DNA of 64,000 nt from Gigaspora rosea (Eukaryota; Glomeromycota; Glomeromycetes; Diversisporales; Gigasporaceae): positions 96,492 to 160,491 of the forward strand of contig QKWP01000271.1 of assembly GCA_003550325.1 (NCBI GenBank), read 5' to 3'. A program made the position numbers and the translations under genes. This document shows positions 1 to 11,113 of the stretch, piece after piece. Below the pieces are notes generated by a model that saw only the letters and a list, made by a program, of their open reading frames with translations, was not told where the DNA came from and did no database searches. Each line of letters starts with the position of its first letter. Within the stretch, counting starts at the first letter, position 1.

Positions 1-1370
1 GGATGCGATTTTTACTCCTGAAAAGTATGTTAATTGCATTGGTGCTTAACAGTTAAGTTGTTGTGGGTGCTGTTGATCATTTAAGCTATTGTACTTGACT
101 ATCTAGGGACCGTTATCATTTGTATATTGCTCGGGCTTGTCCATTTGTATGTTTATATTTATCCTCATTTTTTATGAATTCAAGTATTTCTAAATTATTT
201 CTTTCTATTATATTTCTTTACTAAAAGGCTCATAGAGCTGCCATCGTACGAGCATTGAAAGGGCTTGAAGGCATTATTGGATTGAGCGTTGTTGGTCCCT
301 TTATGAGTGAGAAAGGATGGAGATTTGTCACTTCCGAAGAAACTCCTGGGTGTATTCCAGACACTGTAAATAATGCTCAATATCTTAGCGAATTATATTT
401 CAAAGCTAATCCTGATTATGTCGGAAGGTTTGAATTCAAAAATTTCGTATATATTTATACTTAATTATAATTTCGTTAATAAAAATGTTATATTTTAGAT
501 ATACTGTGCCTGTTCTTTGGGATAAAAAGTTGCAAACAATTGGTAAATGTCGAAATTATTATAAATTAGAACAAATTCAATTAAGAATAACTCAACTTTT
601 ATTATTATAGTCAATAATGAATCGAGCGAGATAATCCGCATTTTTAATGATGCGTTCGATGATTTCGTTCCAGAAACAAAGGGTAAAACTTTTTATCCGA
701 AACATCTAGCAAATGAAATTGACAAAATCAATGAATGGGTTTATGACAAAATTAACAATGGCGTTTATAAATGTGGATTTGCTACAACTCAAGAAGCTTG
801 TACGTACGCATTTTGTAAGTTTTTTTTTTTTTAATTCTTAGAACTAATTGTTTGCATTTTTTTTATCAACAGATACGAACCATATTGGACCTCTGTTCAA
901 GGCTCTGGATGATGTGGAAGTCATTCTTTCCAAAAATGAGTTCCTTGTCGCAAATACTTTTACTGAAGCTGACATCAGACTTTGGACCACTATTATTAGG
1001 TTTTATATATTTTAAAATTTCTTCAGCATTCATTATTGACTGGTATTAAAAGACAATTGTTCAAAAATTACGTAGATTTGATCCAGTTTATCATACGCTT
1101 TTTAAAACAAACTTAAAAACTATTCAATATAACTATCCAAATATTCTTCGCTGGACTAGGCAAATTTATAAATTTCCTAAAAGTAAATCATTACGTTCTC
1201 ATTTTACAAACTAATTCATATTAAGATATACTAATAATCAATTTTAATATTATTATTATTTAGTTGCTGATACTGTTGATATGAACCACATCAAAACTGG
1301 TTACTACAAAAGCATGAAGACCCATAATCCTCATGGAATTGTCCCTGTTTACGATGGACCCGGTACGTAA
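1..1370 (+). CDS. ECM4: Glutathionyl-hydroquinone reductase (Xi-class GST, ECM4/YqjG-like), 5'-partial, 8 exons
   Basis: The family reduces glutathionyl-hydroquinones in the cytosol using glutathione. I read exons at 1-24, 107-146, 228-427, 499-542, 611-799, 873-999, 1076-1182 and 1264-1370. All joins keep frame across GT-AG introns, most with GTATGT, GTAAAT or GTACGT donors. About 279 codons are present and the N-terminus lies off the window. Visible family landmarks in order are DRYHLYIARACPFAHR with the catalytic-type Cys, then VPVLWDK, NNESSEIIR, a YP.LANEID.INEWVYD stretch, FTEADIRLWTTIIRFDPVYH, NYPNILRW and HIKTGYY. The frame ends in TAA at 1368-1370 just after GIVPVYDGP, about where family members end. 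A strong GTACGT donor at 1363 overlaps this stop, so a further exon is possible. Unusual: the active site reads CPF, as in Omega GSTs, rather than the CPW usual in Xi enzymes. The family call is firm; the 3' end is less certain. Confidence 0.9.
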
Positions 1371-1714
1371 ATTGTTCATAAGTTACTAATCAATTGAATA
1401 ATAATAATTTCTAATAAGATTCTTTTATTTTCGATTTATATTATTTTAAAATCTCAGATCTTAATTTATAAGTATTATTTCGACTTTTATTTATTAACCC
1501 ATAAATTAGTTCAAAACTCTTTGTAAACATTAAGAAAACAGTTGATATAAGAAATAAAACTTTTTATACAACTTATCGTTTATATTTTATATTTAACTAC
1601 CTGACTTGAAATGTTAACCAGTTATTGCTCATCAACCTACAAACCGCTATATAATCCTATAAGATTATTTGGGCGTTCTCAAACTTCACAATCAACAGAA
1701 TTTATGTTCAGGAT
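1371..1714. other. AT-rich intergenic stretch
   Basis: No coding frame, RNA gene or clear repeat is visible between the end of the ECM4-like gene and the first satellite monomers. Confidence 0.5.
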
Positions 1715-2528
1715 TTACTATAAAAAATTCACTTACCCACTATTCCGGTTACCACAGTATATCAGATTGGTTCATATCCAAATTATCATAATTTCTACAG
1801 TTATATATGGGCTAGGTGCTGCGAAAAGGGACCAAATTGACAAAACAAAAGATCTTCAGAAAATCAATATTTATGTTGTAAATCTTATAATAAATCATAA
1901 GAAAGTACAAACTTTAAAGAATAATATAGCAGAATTTTATTAAACAACTACTTTTGTATTTTAAGTAAAAAATGTTCCTAATCTTATTCTAAATTGATTT
2001 ATATGAAAAAATATATTTTGAAAAAATTGTCAATTTGGTCCCTTTTTGTAGCACCTAGCCCATATAATCAACTTGTTTTTCTGATAACTATAGTATATTG
2101 TGATATCTGTGTATTTAAATCAAATAACTTATACTGATTTAATTGTATTATAATCGTGAGTTAATAAAATAATTTGTTACAGAACTAACTATTTTGATAA
2201 CAATAGTATATAGAGTAAAATTATCATGATTTCTATGTAGTAAAAGTTGAATTAGTCCGTATTAAAATTATTGTAATTTCTATTATAAAAATTCGTAACA
2301 GAACTTGACATTCTGAGTGATCACAGTGCTGTATGCAGGTAAGGCTAAATTAGTTTAAATTATATTATTGTGATTTCTACTATAAAATATTCTGTTACAA
2401 AACTTACTTACTCATTATACAATAACAACAATATATGGTTAAAATTGAGTTAGTTTACATCATAAGTTCTGTTTAAATTTGAATTATCATGATATCTATT
2501 ATAAAAATTCTGTTATAGAACTTACTAT
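1715..2528 (+). repeat. Degenerate ~100-bp satellite, short array
   Basis: Several diverged monomers follow the pattern 'ctgttacagaacttact', 'cactattctggtgacaca', 'gtatgtggttaaggttgag', 'ttagtttgcattaaaattat', 'catgatttctattataa'. The same unit makes up the large array at 39913-44340 and, inverted, the arrays inside 14822-16215 and 61581-63020. A MITE (1808-2062) interrupts this array. Confidence 0.75.
1808..2062 (+). mobile_element. MITE, family M1 copy 1 (TA target duplication)
   Basis: Near-perfect terminal inverted repeats of about 38 bp start tgggctaggtgctg and end in the complement. The 255-bp element is flanked by TA on both sides and sits inside a satellite monomer. The TA duplication fits Tc1/mariner-type insertion. 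A related 259-bp copy in the opposite orientation lies at 10855-11113. An open frame across the element (1611-1943) is fortuitous. Confidence 0.8.
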
Positions 2529-2640
2529 ATACCCGTAAATTCTCAAAATAACGGGCATTTGCGCGTTATTTTGAATGGGCGTTATTTAAAGTACACGCAT
2601 GGGCGTTATTTTGAATATATAGGTTTATATTTTGAGACTG
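2529..2640. repeat. Terminal module of the satellite-bearing element
   Basis: The segment starts cccgtaaattctcaaaataa and contains repeated 'gggcgttattttgaat' motifs. Related modules lie at 13639-13790, 18560-18682 and about 41497-41600, in each case at or near an element boundary or next to satellite sequence. Confidence 0.5.
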
Positions 2641-3145
2641 GTACAATTAAGCATAAAAAAAATGAATCCGCCAAATACCTTCAAACTTATTTAATAAGGT
2701 GTTTCAGTGCTAATATTCAGATTTCTGATTTCGAATTAAATTATCGACATATTTATTCGAAATCAATGATATAGCTTAAGCCATAACTAAGTAAAGTTAT
2801 ATCATAATAGTTATGGCAAGCTGTAGCAGTATCTACAACATTTCTAAGCATAACCATGTATACTGTATTTTCAATTAAATATAATTATTAGCGGTTTTAT
2901 TACTATTTCTATTTTCAAACTAATTACTTATAGGTAATTTACCGTAGTAACTTGTGTCACGGGTTAAACGTGATATTGCAAATACTGAAATATCGGATTA
3001 AATTTATATTGCGCCACATGCCATGTGATATCCGATTTGATATAATTGATTATAGTCGATCATGCATGTAAAATTTTCGTTTCACATTACCTGCCGACAA
3101 AATTTTTTATTTTTTTTTTGGCCCAATTCTTTTAAAACAAGATAA
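2641..3145. other. Gene-free AT-rich stretch with small hairpins
   Basis: I see no gene. Short inverted repeats occur around 2772-2822 (gccataac pairing with gttatggc) and around 2990-3050 (atcggat pairing with atccgat). Confidence 0.4.
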
Positions 3146-3188
3146 GGCCACGCAAAGTTGATTTTTCGTTTTGCATTACCCGCCGTCT

Positions 3189-3223
<35 letters not shown>

Positions 3224-3549
3224 TCCCAATTGTGCCAATTGTTCGATTTTTGACATCTATTTTTTCTCACTTAATAATTGAATAAAAAATTTATTCCAAT
3301 AATTATTTTCATCCGGTGTCACCCGATGGAGACCTTAACTTCCCGTAATCGTCCGATAGGACTGACAGGAAAAATATGACTGCCGGCCCAATTTTTTGAT
3401 TCCTTGTTGTGCAAAATGAAAAATTAGCCTTGTATAGCCTTTAAATGTGAACATTATTTGAAAAAAATAAAAAAAATAAAAATTCCGCCCGTCCGTCCCG
3501 AATTTTGAAATCCATGTAATGCAAAACGAAAAATCAACTTTGCGTGGCC
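3146..3549. mobile_element. Foldback element with 33-bp perfect inverted ends
   Basis: Positions 3146-3178 are the exact reverse complement of 3517-3549 (ggccacgcaaagttgatttt and onward). The interior has an uninterrupted T run of about 31 bases near 3190-3220 and GC-richer blocks such as ccgtccgtcccg. No transposase is present. A 404-bp MITE-like element is the simplest reading. Confidence 0.65.
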
Positions 3550-3957
3550 TAATAATGTTTATTTTAATGATATTTAATGAATATAGTTCGAAACAATCGA
3601 TATTGGTTATCATAAATTAGTAGACATTAAACCCAGAAAATTAATGACAGATAATCTGGGCGGTAAAAATTCAAATTTACAAAAAATGGAAAAAACTAGG
3701 AATCAATCATCTAAATCTTGTAATTTTTCTTAATATTTGCTAATATATTCGCTATTTTTTATTGATTTCATGTTTTTCTTTTTATCTATTATGAAACAAA
3801 TGTTCTTGTTCTTCTTCTTGCACTTGCACTTATTCTTGCACTTGTTCTGAACACTATAAACATTTGATTGACTTTTTTTCCAGCTATTTTTTCGCCCAAA
3901 ATAGTTTGTAAATATTAGGTAATCAAACAACAGAAGCAAATACGAAATAACAAAATA
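3550..3957. other. Gene-free stretch
   Basis: No supported gene. A short run of ttcttg/cttgcactt repeats near 3803-3845 explains the open frame on the minus strand. Confidence 0.4.
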
Positions 3958-4005
3958 GTCGTTGCTGGGAATCGAACCCAGTGTGAATCACCGACAGACA
4001 ACGAC
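3958..4005 (-). other. tRNA-like minihelix relic (48 nt)
   Basis: On the minus strand a 7-bp acceptor-type stem, GTCGTTG with CAACGAC, encloses a canonical T-arm CTGGGTTCGATTCCCAG. Only 17 nt stand where the D-arm, anticodon arm and variable loop should be. The B-box-like GGTTCGATTCC is perfect and no A-box is evident. It is therefore not a normal tRNA gene. It may be a tRNA with an internal deletion, or a relic of a retroposon head. No CCA is encoded. Confidence 0.6.
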
Positions 4006-4362
4006 TTTAATTAAAAAAAACATTATCGCAGATTAGTAATAATCGTATCAATTTATAAATATTTTTTTAAATATAAATAAAAAAATCGTTTTACTCAATT
4101 AATTGATTTATTATAACATTTTTTTGTAAATCGATTGCAATCAAAATTTTTTTATATTAAACACTTATATTATAACTTTTAGACTTTATAAATTTTTTTT
4201 TAATTTTATTAAAATTTTATTATTTACAATATAATATTTACATAATATAATTATTACAACGTTGAAAAAAAAAAACTATATATAAAAATTCGAATACAAA
4301 AAAAATATAAAAAAATAATATTTTGAGATACTTAGTTTCAAAGCAATAATAGCTTTTACTTG

Positions 4363-4620
4363 TCCCAACCACCGCGAAGAGGTGTATCTCATTGGTTGGG
4401 AAGGCGAACCCCAACCCGTCTCTCTATCCACCGGTACTAGTCGTGGCACGGTTCCCGGTTTCAGATAAGGTTGTTCCTTGAATCATTAACACTCCAGTAC
4501 TCTTGAGGTAAAGAAGCGTTTCATCAATAGCTTTGACTCAAGTTTTTCTCTTCGAGTTAGAGTGAAAACCGTACCGTTTTAATATACTCCGAAAAAAACG
4601 ACGACTATTAAGTAGGCGAT
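4363..4620. other. GC-richer island with competing hairpins, function unknown
   Basis: This stands out from its AT-rich surroundings. TCCCAACCA at 4363-4371 pairs perfectly with 4393-4401. The same ggttggg at 4394-4400 can instead pair with cccaacc at 4410-4416, so the two stems exclude each other. The minus strand also holds a frame of about 38 codons without a stop, reading AIDETLLYLKSTGVLMIQGT, followed after one stop by more open sequence. I cannot decide between a decayed coding exon and a structured RNA, and recognise neither. Confidence 0.3.
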
Positions 4621-4689
4621 AGGTAAAAAAAAATAAAAAATAAAAAATTAGAAGAACGGAAATTATGAGGCTAGAGAAAAAAAAAGATG

Positions 4690-4800
4690 ACCCTTATATA
4701 TCTTTTTTTATCGATGTGTTTATCAGCGTATTTATTGTTTATGTCTTTTTTTATCAACGTGTTTATTGTTTATATCTTTTTTTGTAAACGTGTTTATTGT
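4690..4800. repeat. Tandem repeat, ~32-bp unit, 3 copies
   Basis: Three diverged units follow the pattern tcttttttta, then tc(g/a)a(t/c)gtgttta, then ttgttta. They end next to a small palindromic gttaacacgttt segment. Confidence 0.6.
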
Positions 4801-5854
4801 TAACACGTTTAGCAAACACGCGATTTTTGAACGTGTAATTAGTAGGGTTGGGGAACTCTGACCCGGGTCAGACTCGGGTTATGACCAGTTGTGTTTATGC
4901 GTAACCAAATCTGTAAATCATGGGATCAAAGCAATTCAATTAGCCAATCACATGAATTCTTTTATACCAAATATGTAAAAAAAAAATTGCGAAAAATAAG
5001 ACACGATTTCAAAAAATGGTTGAAACCGAAAACGCTCAAAATATACGTTATGACTTTGATTGTGTATGCTTAATAAGATCTCTGAACCCAAACCACCAAA
5101 TTACTGTTATATTGGTATGTAGCTTTTTTTGCAAATAAAACAATCAGAACGTGTGAATTATATTTTTAAGCAGATGAGCTTTCTCAATGATTGGCTGTAT
5201 CGATATCATTTTGGTGGTGACGCAGCAACTTAAAACAAAATTTCTTTAATTTTACTAATGAATATAACTTTTGGCACTAAATAAACTTGTTCAGCACCAC
5301 CAAAAATACATGATTCGGTTTTAACTTGCATCACATGACGCCCCCAGACGGTTTCGTAATTTTAGTTTTGTTAACTTTATTTGCTTCTGGAAAATTTCAT
5401 ACAATCATTATATTTTCATATAGTGTCAATCGGATTTTAATCATGCCATACTACACAAAATTTTATTGTTTTACAATACAACATTAAATAAAAAATTAAA
5501 ATTTTATACAAAGAAATTTTTACATAAATTCACTTTGCCTAATGATTGTCGCTCAAAGCTTGTAAAAAAATTTATGAGGGCATGAATATCAATTCCTATT
5601 GTGTCTTTAATATTTTATTAGAAGCATTAATTAAGGTATTTAGACATTTATTTACACTTGTAAGGTATTTATACAAACTTGTTTTTTTCAAAAACATTAA
5701 TATAAATGAAATTTCTTGCCTAAAAACTTTCTTTTTATGAACACATAATTAAAGGAATGCGATAATTAAGAAACGAAAAGTGGTTGACTCATCGTTGTTG
5801 GATTTTGAATGATATTTTGAGTGAAACATATTCTTACATACGTTAAGATGAAGC
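4801..5854. other. Gene-free AT-rich stretch
   Basis: No supported gene. It contains the small GC-rich palindrome tgacccgggtca (4858-4869) and, at about 5271-5312, a half-copy of the 'gcactaagtaaacttgttca' inverted-repeat end that occurs six times in the palindrome at 54438-55623. Confidence 0.5.
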
Positions 5855-7460
5855 TTATTTCATTGACAAGCTTTCATGAGGATTTTTTATCTGCGTGCTT
5901 GAGCCCTCGATGTTGTGGTCGTTCAATGACGATTCGTTATTAATACATGAATCATCAGTATTTTCATTCGGTTCGATTTTTTCATCAGAATTAGATGTAG
6001 AATTTGAAGGATTCTCAATTTTTTGAATCGTTTCTATCATTTTAGCAGTTTTAGCCCATTTTCTTCTACGAGTATATTTTCTAAATCCCCTTTAGATGAT
6101 GGATTATTCCATCGGTTATCGAAATCTTCCCAACCTTATTTATCAGTAGCACCCTCAGAATCAATCCACCAATCTGTATCAACCCATTCCCATTCTATTG
6201 TTTTTCGAATAAGTATATTAGGGTTTTCTGGTGATTTCGTTTCTGTTACCTTACGTTGAGGAAGTTCGAACGTATCTTTATCATTAATTAGTTCATTAAA
6301 TTCATTTGACCTATATGAAAAACATAATATGTTAATTATAATAAAGAATGCATCTATAATATATAATATATACTTATATATATAATATAAACACCAAGGA
6401 GGTCTTTCGTTAGAAAATAAATTTGTTGTCCAATCTAATCCAAGCCACCAACGCTGATTTTCACATATAACAAACCGATATATTAAATCTACTTACGTTT
6501 TTGTATCTTCATATAAAGTTGTATTTTTTAAAGGAGTTTTTTTTTGTTCTTTTACTTTACGAAACAAATCGGTCAAATCTCTAGTACGAACGGAGAAACT
6601 TTTGCTATCCTCCTGTTGCAAACCTTCACTCCATAGAAAACCAAGTATAAAGCAAATTCACTGAATAATTGAGATTGCATAAAGGCATATCGAATAACTT
6701 TAGACCATGGGCTATTCCATACCAAGAAACATGTACCAACAATTATGAAAGTCCATGATAATGATACAAAATAGTTGAATAATATCCATACAGGATATGA
6801 ATAAGCTAAACCAAATAACAACTTTCGTGTTTATACGGGATCTGACCAATTAATATAAGAATTCAAATGATTGAGAACTTTATGAAAAGAAGCGAGTTTA
6901 TCCGAAATGGTATGTATTTCTTGAACGGTTTTATTTAGATCCAGTTGTGAAGCCGCTGTAAAGTTAGACTTTCCTTTTTTTTTAAATATAATATGTGTGT
7001 GTATATATATAGTATATAGTTAACTAATTTAGTTAACACTTATGTAAAAATGATTAAGCAAAAATATTATACAGTATAATACCTAATCTCTCACTTTTTC
7101 CTCTTTCAACCCAGTTCCAGCTGATCCAAGAAATTAAACCAATGTGTGTACCGTAAATTATTAACTCTCTGGGATAAAGACAAATAGTCCACCATGCAGC
7201 CACAAGTAAGCAGGACTTTTTGTTGACCATGAGAGCAAAGATAAAAAGTAAGAAAACAAATGTACAAGTGGAGAACTATAAGTCAAAAGACGAGTAATGC
7301 TCGACGGAGTGGAACCAATAAAATCAACATGAGGCTGTTGTGAAAGGTTATAACTGTTTATTGTTACAGGAGTCGCGCGAGATACTTTAGAAGACATTTC
7401 AGCCTCGGAAGTGTCAAAGTCTAAAGAAACATTTGCAAGAAAGAAAGCCTGGGAAATCAA
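5855..7460 (-). pseudogene. Peroxin with DysF domain (Pex23/Pex24/Pex30-like), multiply disabled
   Basis: Relatives are ER or peroxisomal membrane proteins that control peroxisome size and number. Reading down the minus strand, recognisable blocks are FIGSTPSSITRLLTYSSPLV, a hydrophobic segment, LISWISWNWVE, LNHLNSYINWSDP, GLAYSYPVWILFNYFVSLSW, VICENQRWWLGLDWT (DysFN) and TIEWEWVDTDWWIDSEGATD (DysFC), then an acidic Ser/Asn-rich tail ending at 5855. In-frame stops lie at 6831-6833, 6493-6495 and 6136-6138. Frameshifts fall near 7215, 6655 and in a GGGG run near 6085. Several interruptions fall inside conserved domain sequence, so extra introns do not explain them. The 5' start is unclear; an acceptor-like tttcccag precedes about 7452. 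It lies just upstream of nothing functional and adjoins the AP-1 fragment and kelch gene on the same strand. Confidence 0.85.
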
Positions 7461-7808
7461 ATACGACCGACATCAATCAAAATCATGAAGGCAAAAGCAC
7501 TATTTAATGGAGTTTGAAATCATATGTTGTATGCATGAAATTAGATTTTCGGCAATGTATATACAGGTAAAAATACTGGTTACAAGAGTCACTATTACAT
7601 AATTCTGTAAGTATTACACGTGATTATAAACTATGTTTATTTAATGTCTATTGCTTTAAAGTTTTACATATATTTATTTAAATAGGTGTCATCTTATTGT
7701 TTTTAATACTTTCAGGCAAACGTAATTGATAATCTATATTGATAAAATAGTAAGAAAATCAGTAAGAAAAATTAATAAAGACTAAGAAACACATAAGAAT
7801 ATAACTTG
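7461..7808. other. Gene-free AT-rich spacer
   Basis: No coding frame or repeat that I can support lies between the peroxin relic and the AP-1 mu fragment. Confidence 0.4.
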
Positions 7809-8137
7809 CCTCCATTTTGCGTGATATATCTCACCCAAGGTAATTCTTGATAACCGCTTTTTTCGACGATTTTCAAGTAGCGAACTTGAATCGCAGATGT
7901 GGTAATTGGTGGTTTTTTATCAGGACCATCCACTACATTTAATTTTTATAGAATTAAACCGTGATAATAATAATGATTATTTTATTTCTCAACTTTAATA
8001 AAAAAAAACTTAACATTTTTTACTGAAGGCAGTCCGAAATGCGCACGCATTAAAAATTCATTACCACCCTGGAATTGTTTGATTTTCCAAACAAGATATG
8101 ACCTCACAGGAGCATAATGAACAGAACCAATACTACT
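7809..8137 (-). pseudogene. AP-1 clathrin adaptor mu subunit (MHD), C-terminal fragment
   Basis: AP-1 mu binds Tyr-based sorting signals at the trans-Golgi and endosomes. Two minus-strand exons remain. The first (8137-8015) reads VWKIKQFQGGNEFLMRAHFG followed by LPSV. The second (about 7932-7809) reads IQVRYLKIVEKSGYQELPWV followed by RYITQNG. Both are hallmark MHD C-terminal sequences. The N-terminal three quarters and the last residues (normally DYQLR plus a few) are absent. Between PPI and TTSAIQ the conserved VKFEIPYF strand is missing, about ten residues. The exon phases no longer match (123 nt ends in phase 0, the next frame needs one carried base). The fragment stops close to the edge of the kelch duplication at about 8203. 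I call it a dead fragment. Confidence 0.85.
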
Positions 8138-8622
8138 CTGTTATGATAAATAACAAATTAAAATCGAGAACAACAATAATAATATATTCATAATTATAAT
8201 GATCAATAAAAGAATACGTAAAACCTTTTAATAAGAATCTTCCTTTTCTTGTTTTACATTTCTTACTTATATCCTTTTGTTGCATCATTACATTATTTGA
8301 TTGTTAATATAATGATTATACTATTACATAACCCTTACATATAATTATTAACTTTGTCATTGCATTATTAAAATTGTCACTCACGTGACAATAACATTAA
8401 ATAGCAACTAGCATGAATGGTTAGTTCATACTGCATTAAAGGAATAAACTAACTATATCGTTGTTAATGATGAATAATGATATTGTCTCCAGCGTATAAA
8501 ATAACGTATACAGTATTACATTTTGTTTATCAATAAATTTTAGAGTTAAAATACTTGCAATAACGAATATTATTAAAGAAATAATACTGCCAATGATGGC
8601 ACCAATAATTATACCAGTGTTT
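8138..8622. other. Downstream flank of kelch gene, duplicated at 34236-34677
   Basis: From about 8203 onward this matches the second kelch copy. Both copies keep the hairpin ttgtcactcacgtgacaa (8376-8393; 34537-34554) with a central CACGTG. A hydrophobic frame homologous to the membrane anchor of copy 2 survives here, out of frame with the gene. Confidence 0.6.
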
Positions 8623-10014
8623 TTAGATTTGGAACTTGTATTGCTTGAGTTTGTAGTAACTGTAGTAGTTGTTAGTATTTGGGGTAAATTCAGTGACCCA
8701 TTTATAGGAATCTTTCCGGTTAACGTCTAACATAAATATTCTTGATGAAAAACTAAAATTATCAAATGAACCTTTTTGACCTATAAAGGTTTAGTAAAAT
8801 TAAATAATTTATAAATAACAGTACGCAACAGCATAAAGATAATTAAAATTTTACCAAAAGAAAGAAACATATAATTATCCGCTAATGTTGCAGTATGACC
8901 GTGAAGGGTTAGATTCACAATTGGGTTTGAAATGTTTCCACTTGACCACTGCCATTGGAACAATGTGGTATCTAAGATCCACAGATCTCCCAAAGCTGTT
9001 AAATTACCATAACCACCGAAAATTATAATACGTCCGTCGGAGGCTTTTAATTTAAATGAAGCTCTTATACTTAAACATTTATTGAGAAACTTTATACTTA
9101 AAACATTTACTGATATTGTTAAATAGCATACTTAATACTGCTGAAAAATGTAAGCGAGGAGCAGGAGTTGGGCCTGATATACTCTAATATGATATTTAAA
9201 TTATTAGATGCTAAGAAATAATGAAATTATGTAGCATTCATTTATTACATACCATATTTGTCCATGTATCAGATTTTGTATTATATAACGGTAACTACGA
9301 AACAGTCGATCAATAAAAGCTAAAAAATCAATTTTATTAAAAGACAAAACTTACATTATTCATTGGCATATATGCTAAAGTTGAATTGATTACGCTAGCT
9401 CCACCAATATACAAAATATTTCCATCAGGCAAAGTTACCGCACAATAACCAGACATAGGCAAAGGTGCATTTGTTGCATTGCTTAAACTCCATGTTAATG
9501 TTAATGTATTAAATATCCAAAGGTCATTAGTCATAGTACCAGAACTAGGCGTGCCACTAAAAATTGCAATTGATCCATTATCAAAATTAGCACATGAAAT
9601 ATAATATCTTTTTGTGGGTACATTTCCAACAGATGTGATATTAATCCATTGTTGTTTACTAGTATCAAACTGATTAACGAATGATGGATAGGTAGGAACG
9701 CCACCAAAAATAAAAATCATATCGTTATTTTTTCCACCAATACACGCTGTAGCATATGGTTTCGAAGAACCATCAGTATAAGTAAGGTCAATCCACGGCA
9801 TCGAAACATTATCTGTTGTTGTAAATGGTTTAGAAACATCTAAATAAAAAAATTCATTTACAACAATAGAACTCTGATTAATTCCACCACCAAAATAGAG
9901 TTTATTATCAATAAGGACAGATGAATGATATGACCTTCCAATTGGAATAAAAGCAGCAAAAGTAAAAGTAAAATTTAGGAGAAAAGTGAAAATATAAAAA
10001 TTAAACAGCAGCAT
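8623..10014 (-). CDS. Secreted kelch-repeat protein, 5 exons, frameshifted before its membrane anchor
   Basis: I read exons at 10014-9355, 9294-9253, 9183-9132, 9043-8855 and 8780-8623, all in phase, giving about 366 residues. ATG at 10014 starts a signal peptide (MLLFNFYIFTFLLNFTFTFA). Several kelch blades follow: RSYHSSVLIDNKLYFGGG, NDMIFIFGGVP, LPDGNILYIGG, and SDGRIIIFGGYG with GDLWILDT across an exon join. Kelch repeats fold into beta-propellers used for binding; no catalytic residues are evident. After EFTPNT a Thr-codon repeat has contracted out of frame, so translation stops at 8623 before the TM segment that copy 2 still encodes. The product would be soluble and secreted instead of anchored. 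It may be a functional variant or an early pseudogene. Confidence 0.8.
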
Positions 10015-10212
10015 AATTACAGTACGCAATGAGCTAAATTAAATTTTCGGAGAAAAGTGAAAATATAAAATTAAGCAGCAGTATAATTATGCAATAAACT
10101 AAATTAAATATATATATAGCTATTTATAGTGATTTATAAATGTACACGATTGTAACGTGATTAATTCTAGAATTCTGTCTAAATTTCTCGATTTGATACT
10201 TTGTTTAACTCT

Positions 10213-10246
10213 GTTTCAAATCAAATATCATAAATTGATTTGAAAC
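10213..10246. other. Perfect 12-bp-stem hairpin
   Basis: gtttcaaatcaa and ttgatttgaaac flank a 10-base loop about 200 bp upstream of the kelch start codon. It could be a cruciform, a dimeric protein-binding site or a transposon scar; there is no direct evidence for any of these. Confidence 0.4.
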
Positions 10247-10854
10247 AACCTATAACTATAATTTATAATGAACCTTATTCAACAGAAGTGCCTTACGTTG
10301 CTTTCATAAGGCGTTGGATGTTTTACGTTTTATTTGCGATTACAAACTAAAATTATGTTAAGTGAAATTAAGCTTTAAGACCTTTAATTGCATTCACCAT
10401 CTAAGAAAAGATTTAGGCGAATTCTTTTATGATGTCATAATGTTATTAAGATTGAAATAATTTTCCATTTACTTTTTTGAAATTTTTCGAAAATAAATTC
10501 AGAAAAAAATAACATAATTCTTGAAAAAATTTATAAAATTTGCAAACTACAATAATTGAATATTAATTTCGTCATGTAGTTCTGTAGTTATTACTTTAAA
10601 ATATCATTTCAAATTTACTTCAACTACTGAATATAACCTTGCGGGCCTATATGCAAAAACTTTCAAAATGGTTTTGTTTTAATACTGAACTTTATTCATT
10701 ATAAAAAGGTTCGTTATATCCAGAGTTGACAGTACTGTATATAGTGTATATTTACAGTATATTAGTTATATAATCAAAGATAGTAAAAATACATATATTT
10801 AATCAATATTATAATCATATATTTAAAACAAGTACAAAATAAACAAGTTACATA
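10247..10854. other. Gene-free stretch upstream of kelch gene
   Basis: No gene seen. At about 10700-10735 the sequence aaggttcgttatatccagag resembles one end of the pogo-like inverted-repeat elements seen elsewhere in the window. Confidence 0.35.
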
Positions 10855-11113
10855 TGAGCTAGGTGCTGGAAAAAGGGCCGAAAATGACAAGTTTTTCAAA
10901 AGAGGTTTTTTTTTTACATAAATCAATTTAAAGTAACATTAGTATTATTTTTCTCTTAAGATATAAAAGTAGTTGTATTAATAAAATTTTGCAGTATAGC
11001 TCTTTAAAGGCTGCATTTTCTTATGATATATTATGTAATTTTTAATATAAAAATTGATTTTATTAAGATCTTTTTTTTTGTCATTTTCGGCCCTTTTTCC
11101 AGCACCTAGCCCA
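10855..11113 (-). mobile_element. MITE, family M1 copy 2 (TA target duplication)
   Basis: Terminal inverted repeats gctaggtgctggaaaaaggg and complement, about 38 bp, are flanked by TA at 10853-10854 and 11114-11115. Interior similarity to 1808-2062 is in reverse orientation. Confidence 0.8.

Noticed and set aside
1611..1943. A 110-codon ORF on the plus strand
   Set aside because: It crosses a satellite monomer and continues into a MITE boundary, so it cannot be one gene.
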